From: Heracleum sosnowskyi
Lineage: Eukaryota > Streptophyta > Magnoliopsida > Apiales > Apiaceae
DNA length: 64,000 nucleotides
Direction: 5' to 3'
Assembly (NCBI GenBank): GCA_030848705.1
Contig: CM061245.1
Span: 44,334,711 to 44,398,710 of the forward strand
The position numbers and the translations under genes are program-made. The notes beneath the pieces were generated by a model, which saw only the letters and a program-made list of their open reading frames with translations, was not told the origin of the DNA and searched no databases. Shown here in pieces: positions 46,464 to 58,589 of this stretch (positions are counted from its first letter, which is position 1; every line of letters starts with the position of its first letter).

Positions 46464-47017
46464 TGTTAGATCAGAATTCAATGATCGTCAGGAGCTAGAC
46501 TCAACTGATCAGGATTGCTGACGTCATCAGGATTACATGGTCGTCATGATCAAGATACATATCAGGACTGGGATCAGGATTGATCATCAGGACTAGAAGC
46601 TGATCAGGATTCCTACTTCGAGTTATATTTGGAGTCTAGTTAAACATGGAAGTTTATTCTGTCGGTTCCTGGTTTGTAGAATGTAGCTATCAATTATGGA
46701 TATGTTTCAATCTTTGTAATTGATTAGGACTTATCATTGATAGAGAAGCTGTGTAGTATATAAACACAGTTTTGGTTTTGGTTCGGAATGAATCAAGATA
46801 GAAGCTCTTAAGAACATAGAATTTCTTGAGAGAGTTTTTGTAAGCTAGCAGCTCTCAAGAACATCAGAATTTCTTGAGAGTGTTTATAACAGTTTTATAT
46901 CAGATTTAATAAAGCTGTTATCTTTCTTTCATATTTGTGATATATACATTAAGAAGTCGATTATCTTATACTATTGTATTTAACCCCCCTTCTACAATAG
47001 ATTATTACTGGGCAACA
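46464..47017 (+). repeat. Element B 3' LTR
   Basis: The same length as the 5' LTR (554 bp), with nine differences by eye, all substitutions. Confidence 0.95.
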
Positions 47018-50000
47018 ACCTTTCTCTAGAAAATTGATCAATAAGCTCCAGGCTCCATTTGCTTTAACCCCTGCTTTCAGAAAGATCATAGAGTTTCTCA
47101 ATGCTGTGAAATAAGTCTGATCTTCAAGATTGGCACTTCTAATGTTCTGAATGATAACTTCCACCTCAGCATTGTCGTTGACTTCTAATCCATCTTCAAC
47201 TCCGCAAAAGGTTTTATAAGCCATCTCCCATTCATTACCTTCTTTCTTTACCAGATCTATCATCTTCTTCCTCCTCACTTCATTATACATCTTGAACCTC
47301 TTCAGTTTTTCACTTCGCAGAACTGCTTGTTGTTTCTCTTTCTCAGCTTGCCTGTCATCTACTGCAACTCTTTGAGCTCTTATTGTTTCCAAGGCAGCTT
47401 CTTCTTCTTGTGACAGAGGATTTGCTTCTTCTTCCATAATATCCTCCCAGATTGGATGTTCAACAGGCTCTGGATAATATGGCTCATGCTCCTCCTGAAT
47501 TGGTTGCTCTTGCATGACCTCAAATTCCTCTTCACTCTTCTCTTCTTCTTGTACAAGTTCTTCTATCCAGTACTGTCTTATCGGAATAGCTTCAACCGTT
47601 TCCCAAACTCCCCATCCATCCAGACCTTTCTCCCCATCTCCAACTTTCTCCCCCTTAGTTGAGGAATCCTCGACGAAAGCATCCTCAGCATAAAAGGTAG
47701 TAGAAGGATCAGGTTGCTGATTTGAAGGACCAGGTTGTCCAGTTTGTTGGTTCTTCAGCATAGTCCAGATTGACCGTACTCCGTCACTTTGATTGTCCAA
47801 GAAATCCATAATCTGCTTATTCATCTCATTCATAGAAGCTAGCGTCAGGTCAATGTTATCCAATCTTGAGTTGGTAGTCTTTTTCATGTGATCCAGCCTC
47901 TTGTTCAGCTTAGACTCCACTCTTGAAAGTGTATTCATTGCATCTTTTACCCACGCTTGACCATCCCGGATAACCAGAACGTCCTCTCTCAAAGCTTCCT
48001 GTCCTTGTGACAAAGCATCTACTTCATTCATGAATCCATCCTTTAGTTCCTTGACGTCCGTCCTTAATTCGATCAGTTCTTCCATTGCTTCCTTCTTCAA
48101 GGAGTCCACTGCCTGCTTCGTACTTGTTATAGTGCCAGATGCACTGCCAATGACCCTGAATGTTCTTCTGGAATCAGCTGCATCCAAGTCAACCTTCTCT
48201 TGAATAGTCTTTAAAGAAGCATTGCCTTGACTAGAGGAGATCCCTTGGTCAAAGGAAGGTCGCAGTGGAACCTTGAATAGTGGATTTCCTTCTTTGTCAC
48301 GAACTGTCATCTCCTTGAGGGTGGATTGAACTTGTAACTCTCGTTCTGTCGGTAATAGCAAATCATCAATATTTGGAAGGGTTAGGGTGTCACTCCTCAT
48401 GTTTGGCTCTGGGTGTACACTCAACGTTTCTGTCAGTGTTTCACTCATTTTACCTTTCTCACTTAGGCCAGGTGTAAGTGTTTTTGTTTCACTCAATCCC
48501 TTTGTGCTAGATGTACCTGCAGAAGAAAACACCGTAGCCATCCTTAAGGAGGTCACCGGTGGTGCAATGGGGCTTCGCAAGTCCCCGTCCTTGGATAAAC
48601 CAAGTTGCTGATCATCCGTGGATGATGTATCCTTTGAAGGATCTAGAGTTTGAATCTCTAGGGGGTTAGAAACAGGCTCTATTAACAGCAGATATCCTGA
48701 ACCTTCCCCAATAGTCTGTGAAGACTTTACCTCAGTTAACTCCTCAATGTTAATTGATTCATCGTCACCGAGTTGCCGATCTGCACCTACGTCAGACCCT
48801 TTACCCGCAGGATCCAGATATGTTCCATCTGGGGAGTTAGGCAATGACCCTTTAGATTGTGCATTTAGGTCAAAGCCTTCTCTCGACGTCTGTGAAGACT
48901 CTTGGTTCTTAGAACCTTCAACCAGTGAACCTGACCGTAATATGGTCGGAACACCAGTTGCTTCCGTCAATTCTTCCTTACTTGATTGAGCTATGGGTTC
49001 AGATATTGCTTTTGTTAGCATTGCCCAATCAAAATCAGAAAAATCAGTGAAGGGTTCTTTGGATGAGAGAAATGAAGTATCAACAGTTGCCTCGGTTTCT
49101 GTTCTTCTCCTTTTAGAGGAAGGCAGAGCTGTTGTTGATGGGTGTATCTCCTTATGTGGTGCTCCTTTGGCACTATCTCGCTCTACACTCAAGGATGTTT
49201 GTTTACTGGGTATAGGAGGGGAATGAGGTTCGTTTATTGTTTCATTTGGCTCTACCAAAGGCTCTTCGACCGTGGTTAGAGGTTGTGGGTTTGCAACCTC
49301 CTGGCCATGAATGGCCACTGAGGGCTCTGGATCAACATCCATTGGTTCATGTGCCATTTCAGGTTGAGGTGGAGGAATATTACCTTCAATTACCTGTTCC
49401 CCTGGGGGCAGAAGTGGTAGGGGCACCGTTCTTCGATAATCTGTGAGAACAGTGGGTACCCCTGGAAGATAGTTGTTCTTCCTTATAAGAGCGGTTATTG
49501 CATTGCTCTTCATTCTCATGCACTCCTGGTTGGCTTCACCTTCAAAAATCTCCCGTTCATTATCTATTAAGATATCATTGAGAATTAGCTGTAGGAACCT
49601 AGGATAGAAACAAAGCACATCGTCCATGCCTGTTCTTTCATCCAGTGGTCCCATGCACAGAATGACTTGATCAATCAGTAACTTTCCTATGTTTATATGC
49701 CTATTGTTAGCAATGGCAAACCCTATCTTTTGAAGGAATAAGGGAATACCATGCAGATTTGTAAGCTTAGCAGTAAACACATGGATAAGTGTATGAAAGA
49801 AAAAGTTCCATGGCTTTGTCAAATAATGATTCAGAAACTCTCCCACAAAGAAGTTAGGTTGTTGACTTCTTATGAGAGTGAAGAAGGCATGTATCTCCTT
49901 AGTCGTGGGATCCGGAATAAGGTTTTCTGTAGGAAAATGTAGGATTCTATTAAAATCATGTTCCGTCACCCTTATTGTTCTGCCCCCCGGCACAACAAAA

Positions 50001-50218
50001 CTGAAGGACCTTACGTTATTCTCAGTTGTATCCGTGGCGGTTGTGTACAACGTAGTCAATTGATCAATGCAAAGGACCACGGGAGTACTCACAGCATATG
50101 CCACTAATGAACGTGTGTTCAGAAACTCTGCCCATGCACGAAACTGTAAGTTCGTTATGGATTGCAAGTTCTGAAACGAGACATGATTAGTTTTGGTTAC
50201 GATAAATTCTCCAGCCAT
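47018..50218 (-). CDS. Element A extra ORF, main part
   Basis: 1067 codons up to the B insertion, then continuous in frame with 22519-23115, about 1265 codons in total with no internal stop apart from the insertion. The N-terminal domain includes FRAWAEFLNTRSLV, SFVVPGGRTIRVTEHDF and KPWNFFFHTLIHVF. Its layout resembles the N-terminal domain of element C's extra ORF and of Athila-type extra ORFs. A long Ser/Thr/Pro-rich linker (about 290-640) and helical, coiled-coil-like segments (about 690-860) follow. There is no signal peptide or membrane helix. It is the best preserved reading frame of element A although A is the oldest layer. Its function is unknown. Confidence 0.75.
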
Positions 50219-51663
50219 TATGTTTCAAATATCCAGAAAATTCAATTTTAAACCAAAACTAATTTTCACTTAAATTTAATTAATTATAAATAATTAACTA
50301 AAACTTTAACAAAATTACCCTTTTTATCACTTAACCAAATTCGAACTACTAAAAACTCCCAAATTAAGAACCCTAATTTTCTAAATCAAGAAAAGCAATT
50401 TTAATTGAAACTGATCTCAATCAAAGATTACTAATCAAGAACAATTGCAATTGTTTAAGGTTCAAAAGTTGCTTCGATAGTATTCTATTTAACCACAACC
50501 ACACTTGAGTACACAGGTTTCACAATTCACAGAGATTTCACTGTTGACAATGATACCACTATTAAAACAGAATTTACTGTGTTTGAATCTCGGTCAAAAC
50601 CGAAAGCTATCGAGTTTTTTTTTGAAGTTCTTCTTCGAAAATATATGTAAGTATATGTAAGCTTTTCTTAGATATGTAAAATGAGAACAGGGAAACGTCT
50701 AAGTGCTACTTAAATACTTACTGACTTTTCAGGGGCAATTATGTCCTTTTACGTTCGATAGATTTTAAATGAACTACCGATAGTTTTCTCAGAGGGGCAA
50801 AAAGGTCAACTATCCTTCGATGGTTTTTGAAAAACTATCGAAGAGATTTGAAAATCAGAATTTAAAAAGCTTTTCTGAAAACTATCGAAGTCTGTTCTTT
50901 TAAAATTCCAAAACTATCGAAGTATTTATTTAAAAAATCTATCGAGAATTTAAATATTTCATTAGTTAAATTCCATTCGATATATTTTCCCTTGAATTTC
51001 AAAATGTATCGAGAATTTAAATATAGAATTAGATAAATTCCTTCGATATATTTTAAAGATATTCTCAAAAACTATCGAGAATTGTTTTCGATAGCTTTTC
51101 TTTTCCTTTTCAAAAACTATCGAAAATTAATTTCGATAGATTTTTCTTTGAACTTGAAAAACTGTCGAATTTCCTAAATTCGATAATTTTTGCTTCTTTT
51201 CAAATTTTAAAACCTGTTCATGTTCTAAAATTCAAATTTTTGTATTTCCTGTCAAGTTTTATTTTGAATAAATATTTTCAAACTTACCAAAATCAATTGT
51301 TAACAGAAAATTCACAATTTTCTCAGAAAAAAATCGACTAAATATCATTGAATGATATTAACCAATTAAAATCCAATAAATTATGTTGCATTAATCTACA
51401 ATGTCAAAAACAAAGTAAATTAATTCAAATTAAATAAATGCTTAAATATTTAGAAAAAATATTAGCACCTAAATAATTTTTAGAATTAATAACCAATTAA
51501 ATGCCAGAAGATATATCATCCATAATTATGACATAAAATTAGTACAATAATCCTAACTACGAGAATTGCTCCAGAAAATAAATTCACGAGTCCTAAGGAT
51601 ATAGAAATTCTTAAACTCATGTATTCACTAGGACTATCTGCAGTTACTGACTTCTAATCAAAA
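50219..51663 (-). other. Element A spacer rich in CTATCGAA words
   Basis: No ORF on either strand. Between about 50756 and 51190 some 18 words of the form (A)CTATCGA or TCGATAG occur in both orientations, often as inverted pairs around short A/T loops. The same word family is in A's LTRs. A TATA-like GTATTTAAG (minus, near 50725) is a weak candidate promoter for the extra ORF. Confidence 0.6.
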
Positions 51664-54600
51664 TCAATTAGAAAGATTTAACATCCCAAGTTCACCAACC
51701 AGCTTTGAAAAAGTGGATTCATCAAGTGGTTTAGTAAAGATGTCTGCAATTTGTTCCTCTGTGGGTACAAAATGTAACTCCACAGTTCCATTCATGACAT
51801 GCTCTCGGATAAAATGATACCTGATGTCGATGTGCTTCATCCTCGAGTGTTGCACTGGGTTGTTTGAGATTGCTATGGCACTTGTGTTGTCGCAAAATAT
51901 TGGAATCTTTGTCAACAAAAGCCCATAGTCACGGAGTTGGTTTCTCATCTACAAAATCTGAGCACAGCAGCTACCAGCAGCAATGTATTCAGCCTCAGCT
52001 GTTGATGTGGACACTGAATGTTGCTTCTTGCTATACCAGGAAACTAACCTTCTTCCAAGAAACTGACAGCTTCCTGAAGTACTCTTCCGATCAATCTTAC
52101 AATCTGCAAAATAAGAGTCTGTGTATCCAATAAGATCAAATCCTGTATCTTTAGGGTACCAAATTCCAAGATTTGGGGTCCCCTTAAGATATCTAAATAT
52201 TCGCTTAACAGCTATTAGATGAGATTCTTTAGGATCAGACTGAAACCTAGCACACAAGCATGTTGCAAACATTATATCTGGTCTACTTGCAGTGAGATAA
52301 AGTAATGAGCCTATCATACCTCTGTAGCCTGTGATGTCAACCTTCTTACCAGTTTCATCCTTATCAAGCTTAGTGGCAGTTGGCATAGGAGTCTTTTCTA
52401 TAGATGAGTCTTCCATTTGATACTTTTTAAGAAGATCTTTGATGTACTTGGACTGACAAATGAATATACCATCTTGCCTTTGATACACTTGCAGTCCAAG
52501 AAAGAATGACAATTCACCCATCATACTCATTTAATAACGACTCTGCATTAACTTAGCAAATCTCTTGCATAGATCATCATTAGGAGAACCAAATATTATG
52601 TCATCAACATATACTTGCACCAATATCAAATCATTTTTGTGCTTTTTGTAAAAGAGAGTCTTGTCTACAACACCTCTTGTAAAATCATTTTCAAGTAAGA
52701 ATTCAGAGAGAGTGTCATACCATGTCCTTGGAGCTTGTTTGAGTCCATAGAGAGCTTTGAATAGAAAGTACACAAAGTCTGCCAGTTTTGAATCCTCAAA
52801 ACCTGGAGGTTGTTCCACATACACTTCTTCTTCTAACTCCCCGTTCAGAAAATCACTCTTCACATCCATTTGATATACCTTGTAATTGGAATGTGCTGCG
52901 AATTCCAGAAACATTTTGATGGCCTCAAGTCTTGCTACTGGTGCATAGGTTTCATCATAATCTATACCCTCTTCTTGAGAGTAACCTTTAGCAACCAGTC
53001 TGGCTTTGTTTCTCGTTACAATGCCATCTTCGTCCAACTTATTTCTGAATACCCATCTTGTTCCAATAACAGATTTTCAATTAGGCCTGGGTACCAGCTT
53101 CCAAACTTTCTGCCTTTCAAACTGATTGAGTTCCTCTTGCATAGCAATCACCCAATCTGGATCATCTAGAGCATCTTCAACTTTCTTAGGTTCTATTTCT
53201 GAAAGAAACCCAGAATAGTGACATTCATTTTGTGTTGTTCTCCTAGTTCTCACTCCTGTGTCCGGATCACCAATGATCAAGTGAAAGGGATGATCTCTAT
53301 TCCATACCCTTTGCCTTGGCAGATGCGATCTTGATGATTCTCCTTGTTCTAGATGTTGTGGAGTGTGACTAGTTGATCCTTCTCCTGCTCCCCCTGAGTT
53401 GTTGATGGTTTGATCTGTTGATTCTGTAGACTGACCGGTGGATCCTGTAGTATTTTGAGGGTCTCCACTTTGGTCACCACTTTGTCCAGAATCATTATCA
53501 TTATGATTATTATTAATAACTGTAACAACTTCAGGTTCTTCTTCAATGTCAGAGAGATCTCCTGATAGATTTTCAAATACCAAGGATTCAGAGTTCTCCC
53601 TTGTTTGCAGGCCTGGTCTTTTGGTGTCGTCAAATGTTACATTAAAGCGTTCCAACACCTTCTTATCTTCAATCACATATACCCTGAAAGCCTTAGATTC
53701 CAGAGAATAGCTCAGAAAAATGCCTTCATCTGCTTTGGCATCAAACTTGCCAAGATGTTCTCCATCTTTAAGTACAAAGCACTTTGCACCAAACACATGA
53801 AAGTACTTCAGTGTTGGTTTCTTGTTGGCCATTAACTCATACAGAGTCTTTTCATGATCTTTGTTGATCAGGGTTCGATTCTGAGTGTAGCAAGCTGTAT
53901 TCACTGCTTCAGCCCAAAAGTAAGTGGGAAGTTTTGATTCACTTAACATGGTCCTTGCTACTTCAACCAAGGTCATGTTCTTCCTTTCCACTACTCCATT
54001 TTGTTGAGGAGTTCTTGGTGCTGAATATTGTCTTGATATTCCTTTCTCTGAGCAGAAATCATTAAGAACTGCATTCTTGAATTCAGTTCCATTATCTGAT
54101 CTGATTGTCCGCACAAGTAGCTTAGCTTCCACTTCTATCTTCTTGGTGTGATCAATGATTAGTTGTGTTGCTTCATCCTTTGATTGTATGAACAACACCC
54201 ACGTGTACTTGGAGTAGTCATCCACCATCACCAATGCATATCTTTTTCTTGAAAGTGACATGACATTGACTGGACCAAATAAATCCATATGAATAAGTTG
54301 TAATGGTTCAGCAATGCTTGTCATTCCTTTGCTTCCATGTGATGCTTTCTTCGACTTCCCCTTTTCACATGCTTCACATAGTCCCTCCTGATTGAATTCC
54401 ATCAGGGGCAACCCTCTCACTAACTCTCTCTTTACCAAAGAGTTCATAGTTTTGAAGTTCAAGTGTGAGATCTTCTTGTGCCATAGCCAACTTTGTTCTG
54501 AAGATGCCTTACTGTAGAAACATGTAACTTCTCCTTCAATGGTAGAACTTAAGTCAGCTATAAACAAATTTCCTTTCCTTACTCCCAGTAGAGCAAGCTT

Positions 54601-54912
54601 CTCATCCTTCCTGTTTGTGATCAAGCACTTGTCTTTTCTGAAATATACATTGTAGCCTTTATCACAGAATTGACTGATACTTAGAAGATTGTGCTTCAAT
54701 CCTTCAACAAGAGAGATGTGTTCAATGATGACATTCCCAATTTTCAATTTACCATATCCCGTAGTGAATCCTTTGCTGTCATCTCCAAAGGTTACAATCG
54801 GGCCGGTCTTCTTAACCACCTCTGTAAGCAGGGACTCTTCACCTGTCATGTGTCTAGAACGGCCACTATCCAGAATCCACACGACCTTTGAGGTTTTAAC
54901 CTTACCCTGCAA
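51664..54912 (-). pseudogene. pol: Element A Pol, three in-frame stops
   Basis: A copia Pol in one frame. Protease is LDSGRSRHMTG, with Arg where the family normally has Cys after DSG. Integrase: HHCC finger (LWHKKISHLN ... CEACEKGK), DDE residues in HMDLFGPVNV, RSDNGTEF and GVVERKNMTLVE. Reverse transcriptase: DVKSDFLNG, VYVDDIIFGS. RNase H: GYTDSYFADC (two Asp-region changes from the usual DADFAGC) and STAEAEYIAAG. Stops are TGA 53079-53077, TAA 52533-52531 and TAG 51951-51949. It is degenerate, as expected for the oldest layer. Confidence 0.92.
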
Positions 54913-54915
54913 TCA
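54903..54915 (-). promoter_or_regulatory. Conserved gag/pol junction block in element A
   Basis: Minus strand TGATTGCAGGGTA, preceded by TCAATCTG. It is the same 13-nt block as in B and C. Confidence 0.5.
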
Positions 54916-54923
54916 CAGATTGA

Positions 54924-57335
54924 TTAAGCGGACTTTGGTACCCAAAATTGTTTGGGTCCTGAAGGTTTAGATACTTTAACAGGAGTAACATTCAATTTTG
55001 TCTTACCCTGTTTGACATTCATAGTATCTGTGGATTTAACATTACTAGTGCTATTGCTATTATCATTCGTCAACTTAAAATAAGCATGCATGATGTTGTA
55101 CTTACATAGCAAACACTCTTTCTTTCCACAGGGTTCATGAAGATCATGCATGTCAGACATGTTATGCATTTCAGAAGTATTAGCAGTTTCTACTTTAACC
55201 TTTTTACATGCATGTGTAAGGTGTCCAGCAGAATTACAAATAGTGCACAACTTCCTAGATACAATGGGAGAATATGGAACCATTTCCAGATTAACAACCT
55301 TCTTTTTCCTATTCCTGTTCTTTTTAGCATTACTAACTAAGTCACCTACTTCAGTTTTAGGTAATGCAGTTTTTGCTGATTTCCTAGGCAACTTAGTCTT
55401 TACCTCTTTAACCTTCAACAAATCCTCCTCAATCAATTCTTGTCTTATGAAAAGATCATCCTCATGAAAAAGTGGTGGAAAAGGCTTAACAAAAACTGGA
55501 CAATCAACATTCTTAAGAACATGTGGAGTATTCCTTTTGACAACTGAAGGTGTCACAGGGAATTCCACTATCTTCTTACCAGCTTTCTTGTTATAGTCAA
55601 ATCCTATAGCAGTTTTATTCTCTATGGCCTGAGTATCAATGATCTCCTTAGAAATTAGAGCGGAATTCTTAAAAGCATTCAGTTTCAAATCTAAATCTGA
55701 AATCTGCTTCCTGAGGATAGTCTCTATCTCATCATTACACTTGACCTTGTTTTCTAGGTACACATTCTTTTGCTTAAGATCTTCTAATGTGACAGCTACA
55801 AGCTCTAGTTCTTCATTTTTAGATTCTAGATTTTTAATCTTAAGAACTAGTTTAGCATTTTCCATTTCTGATGCTAGCATGCTTGTGTGTACATTAAACA
55901 ATTATACACTAAGATCTTGCACAGTTTTCTTGTACTCAGAATTAGACATGTCAATTGTTGTTAAGATAGGTACCTGAGATAATTACGGTGATTCCTCTGA
56001 AGAGTCAGCCATTAGGGCAACATTTACATATTCATCCTCTTCATCCGAATCAGTATCATCCCAGTGTTTTCCCTCTGCTATATAAGCTTTCCCTTTCTGC
56101 TTTCCAGAAAATGCCTCAAGTTGCTGTTTAAGCTTGGCATTCTCCTTCTTCAAATCCTCATAAGAGTCTTTCCTTTCATAGACCTCTTTCTTGTCTCTTG
56201 CTTGATGAGGCTTCCGACATTCAGTGGCGAAATGCCCTAACTCATTGCAATTGTAGCATCTTGATTTGCTTCTATCAATCATGCCAGTCTTGTAGCCTCC
56301 CTTAAAGCCAGTCCCTAGTGAGTACTTGCTCTTCTGGAATCTGTTGGTTGAGCCCTTGAACTTATACTTAGGGTTTCTCTTGAAACGAATATGACTAAAC
56401 TTTGTAGCTAAGTACGCCATGGTTTTGTCTTCCATCTTCTCAAGCTCTTCTAGGGTGTAGTAATCACTTTCATCAACACCCAGATTCACAGAATCCATTT
56501 CAGCTTCTATAATCACCTCCTTTCCAGCTCTAGGGGTTTGAACCTAAATATCAGAAGTTGTTGGTTCACCCACTACAAGTGCTGCTGATCTCACAAGTGC
56601 ATTGTGCTTGTTATCCACTGTCCCTTGTCCGTAGATTATCACTCTCTGTTCCTGTTCCATCTCATAGGTCTTCAGCTTGCCATAGATCATCTCTAGTGGC
56701 ATTTTTGTGAAGTCAATTCTTTCCCTTATGGATGATGACTTGTGTTCTACATGATGGGGCAGCGTAATCATGAACTTCCTGTTTGATTCTCTCAGTGGAT
56801 AGGTCTTTCCTTTCATTGCCAATTCATTTAGAAGCTTAGTATATTTCTCAAAGACCTGAGTTATACTTTCTCCTGGAAGAGACCTAAAAGCTTCGTACTG
56901 AGAAGTCAGGATGTCCAATCTGTTTTCCTGCACGTCTTCAGTTCCTTCCATTATCAAATTAATGGTATCCCACATATGTTTCCCGCTTGTACAGTTCATC
57001 AACTGATAGCTCATTTCCTTGTCTGCGGAGTCTGCCAATATCAACATCAATCCTGTATCCAATCGAATCAGTTCTTTGTCAGAATCTGTATACTCAGTAA
57101 TATCCTTAGGTCGGGTGCCTTGAGGAATCCTGCTACCATCGGGAGCTGTAGATTCACTAACTGGTTTCATTGGTACAAACGGTCTGTTCTCTAATATGCC
57201 AATGTACAACGGATTTGATGCCTTGATAAATAACAGCATCTTCATCTTCCACAAACCGAAATCATCTCTAGTAAACGGGGGAACTTTAATACCAGCAGTT
57301 GTCTTTGAAGCACTCATGGTTTCTGAAAATTTCAA
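54924..57335 (-). pseudogene. gag: Element A Gag, three in-frame stops
   Basis: One frame broken by TAG 56544-56542, TAA 55983-55981 and a TAA at about 55904. The copia-type N-terminal capsid includes FTRDDFGLWKMKMLLFIKAS and the helical UBN2-like region. The first knuckle CYNCNELGHFATEC is intact; a second CTICNSAGHLTHAC lies near the end, with a further Cys-rich CGKKECLLC. It ends QFWVPKSA followed by TAA, matching the Gag ends of B and C. Confidence 0.88.
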
Positions 57336-57461
57336 ATTGTTTAAAATTCAAGAAATTCCAATTAAATGAAAAATTTTGAAAGTTAAAAAATTTGCTTCGA
57401 ATTTTCACGCTACGTTTGATTTTGGTCTCATTCACCGGATCTGATTTGTACGTCAATCAAG

Positions 57462-57475
57462 TAGCCCTGATACCA
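57462..57475 (-). other. Element A primer-binding site
   Basis: Minus strand TGGTATCAGGGCTA, 2 nt from the 5' LTR. It matches the initiator tRNA-Met complement TGGTATCAGAGC with one mismatch. Confidence 0.8.
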
Positions 57476-57477
57476 AT

Positions 57478-58589
57478 TGTTAGGTCCAAAGTATCATAGA
57501 AGGGTGGGTTGAATACGATACCTACAAATAATTCAATTTCGTTCGCGGATTAATCATTCAGTTCTATAACGAAATCAAACACACCAAATCAAACCAAGAG
57601 TCGGGGAATATATCTTTTTATAAATATAAACCTCGAGGGGTGCTACAATTTCTAATCCGTAGATTAGCTACAATGAGTTCTAGGTTATACACAATCAATA
57701 CAATGATCAAGTTCTGAGCAATATTAATTTCTTTAGTAATCTCTCTGGCTCAAACTCTCTCTTAGTAATTGCTACTGTGAAAATAACCTCGACTGAAGAA
57801 GACACACTTCCTCTGTTAGTAATTGTAGACTTTGATTTGAAAAACCATCGAACCAATTTAATAGAATTAACCTTGGCCGTTGGATCTTCATCAACCTGAC
57901 AACGAAGTCACTTCACCACTTGCTTCTCCAAATTCAAAACCATCGAATCTTTAAAAAGAATTTACCATTCGATAGTTTTTAATAAAAACTATCGAAAGTT
58001 AAATTCTTTTAAAATAGAATTCTAATTGTTTTCTTTAAACTCATTCGATGGTTTTCTAAATAGAAAAACCATCGAAGTCTTTTCTTATACTTGACCAATT
58101 TTAGAAAAGCTTCTGTACTCTAGGGTATTTCAGTTTTAGACTGTATCAATTTCTTCTGAGACGATAAAACAACTTGATCTTTCTTAGTGCCGTCACCTAG
58201 TGCAACTGGTCTGGTTCACAGATGAATAACACTTAATCAATTCTTCTTATACGTCTTCAATTCTAAGCTGCTGATAAGTCCTTTGTCGTTCTGGTTGATT
58301 CAATTAAATCACTGGAATCCTGTGGTACTTAACCCTAAATCATTCACATACTTCTGTCGTCTTGAAAGTCTTGTTTCTTTTGCTGTCACTGAGGCTTGAA
58401 CATTTTCATGAACTTCTTTCCGTGACCTGTTTACGGACTTCAAGAATACATACCGTATTTTGATTTTTTGAGTTTACCTTTTCTTCTTTGATTCTGGATT
58501 CCTGTGCTTCTGTTAATATTATTGTCTGTCTTGTCCTTTGTTGAGTTGTAGTTATCTCTTTTACATCTTATGTTACATTATGCTTTACA
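57478..58589 (-). repeat. Element A 5' LTR
   Basis: 1112 bp. It differs from the split 3' LTR at about 30 sites and in the G-tract (GGGTGGG here). The inverted CCATCGAA/TTCGATGG cluster lies at 57940-58075. Minus-strand TATA candidate TATAAAAAG at 57622-57614. Confidence 0.95.

Larger units (their letters stand above)
23121..47017 (+). mobile_element. Element B: SIRE-type Ty1/copia retrotransposon
   Basis: 554-bp LTRs (TGTTAGATCA...GGGCAACA) flanked by ACCTT at 23116-23120 and 47018-47022. Layout: 5' LTR, tRNA-iMet-type primer site, gag, pol, an antisense ORF, an extra ORF split by element C, a polypurine tract and the 3' LTR. The LTRs differ at nine sites by eye. Without C the element is about 12 kb. 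Pol carries three in-frame stops and one frameshift, so it is not autonomous. The word ATCCTGA(T/C) or its complement recurs throughout. Confidence 0.95.
9746..58589 (-). mobile_element. Element A: SIRE-type Ty1/copia retrotransposon, outer shell of the nest
   Basis: A minus-strand LTR retrotransposon bounded by LTRs starting TGTTAGGTCC and ending TTTACA on the plus strand, flanked by AAAAA at 9741-9745 and 58590-58594. It reads right to left: 5' LTR, primer-binding site, gag, pol, extra ORF, polypurine tract, 3' LTR. Two other elements interrupt it: D in its 3' LTR and B in its extra ORF. Without them it is about 13.5 kb. The LTRs differ at roughly 30 places by eye plus a G-tract difference, so it is the oldest of the four. 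Gag and pol each carry three in-frame stops. An RT with YVDD, integrase before RT and a downstream ORF place it in the SIRE/Maximus group. Confidence 0.93.
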
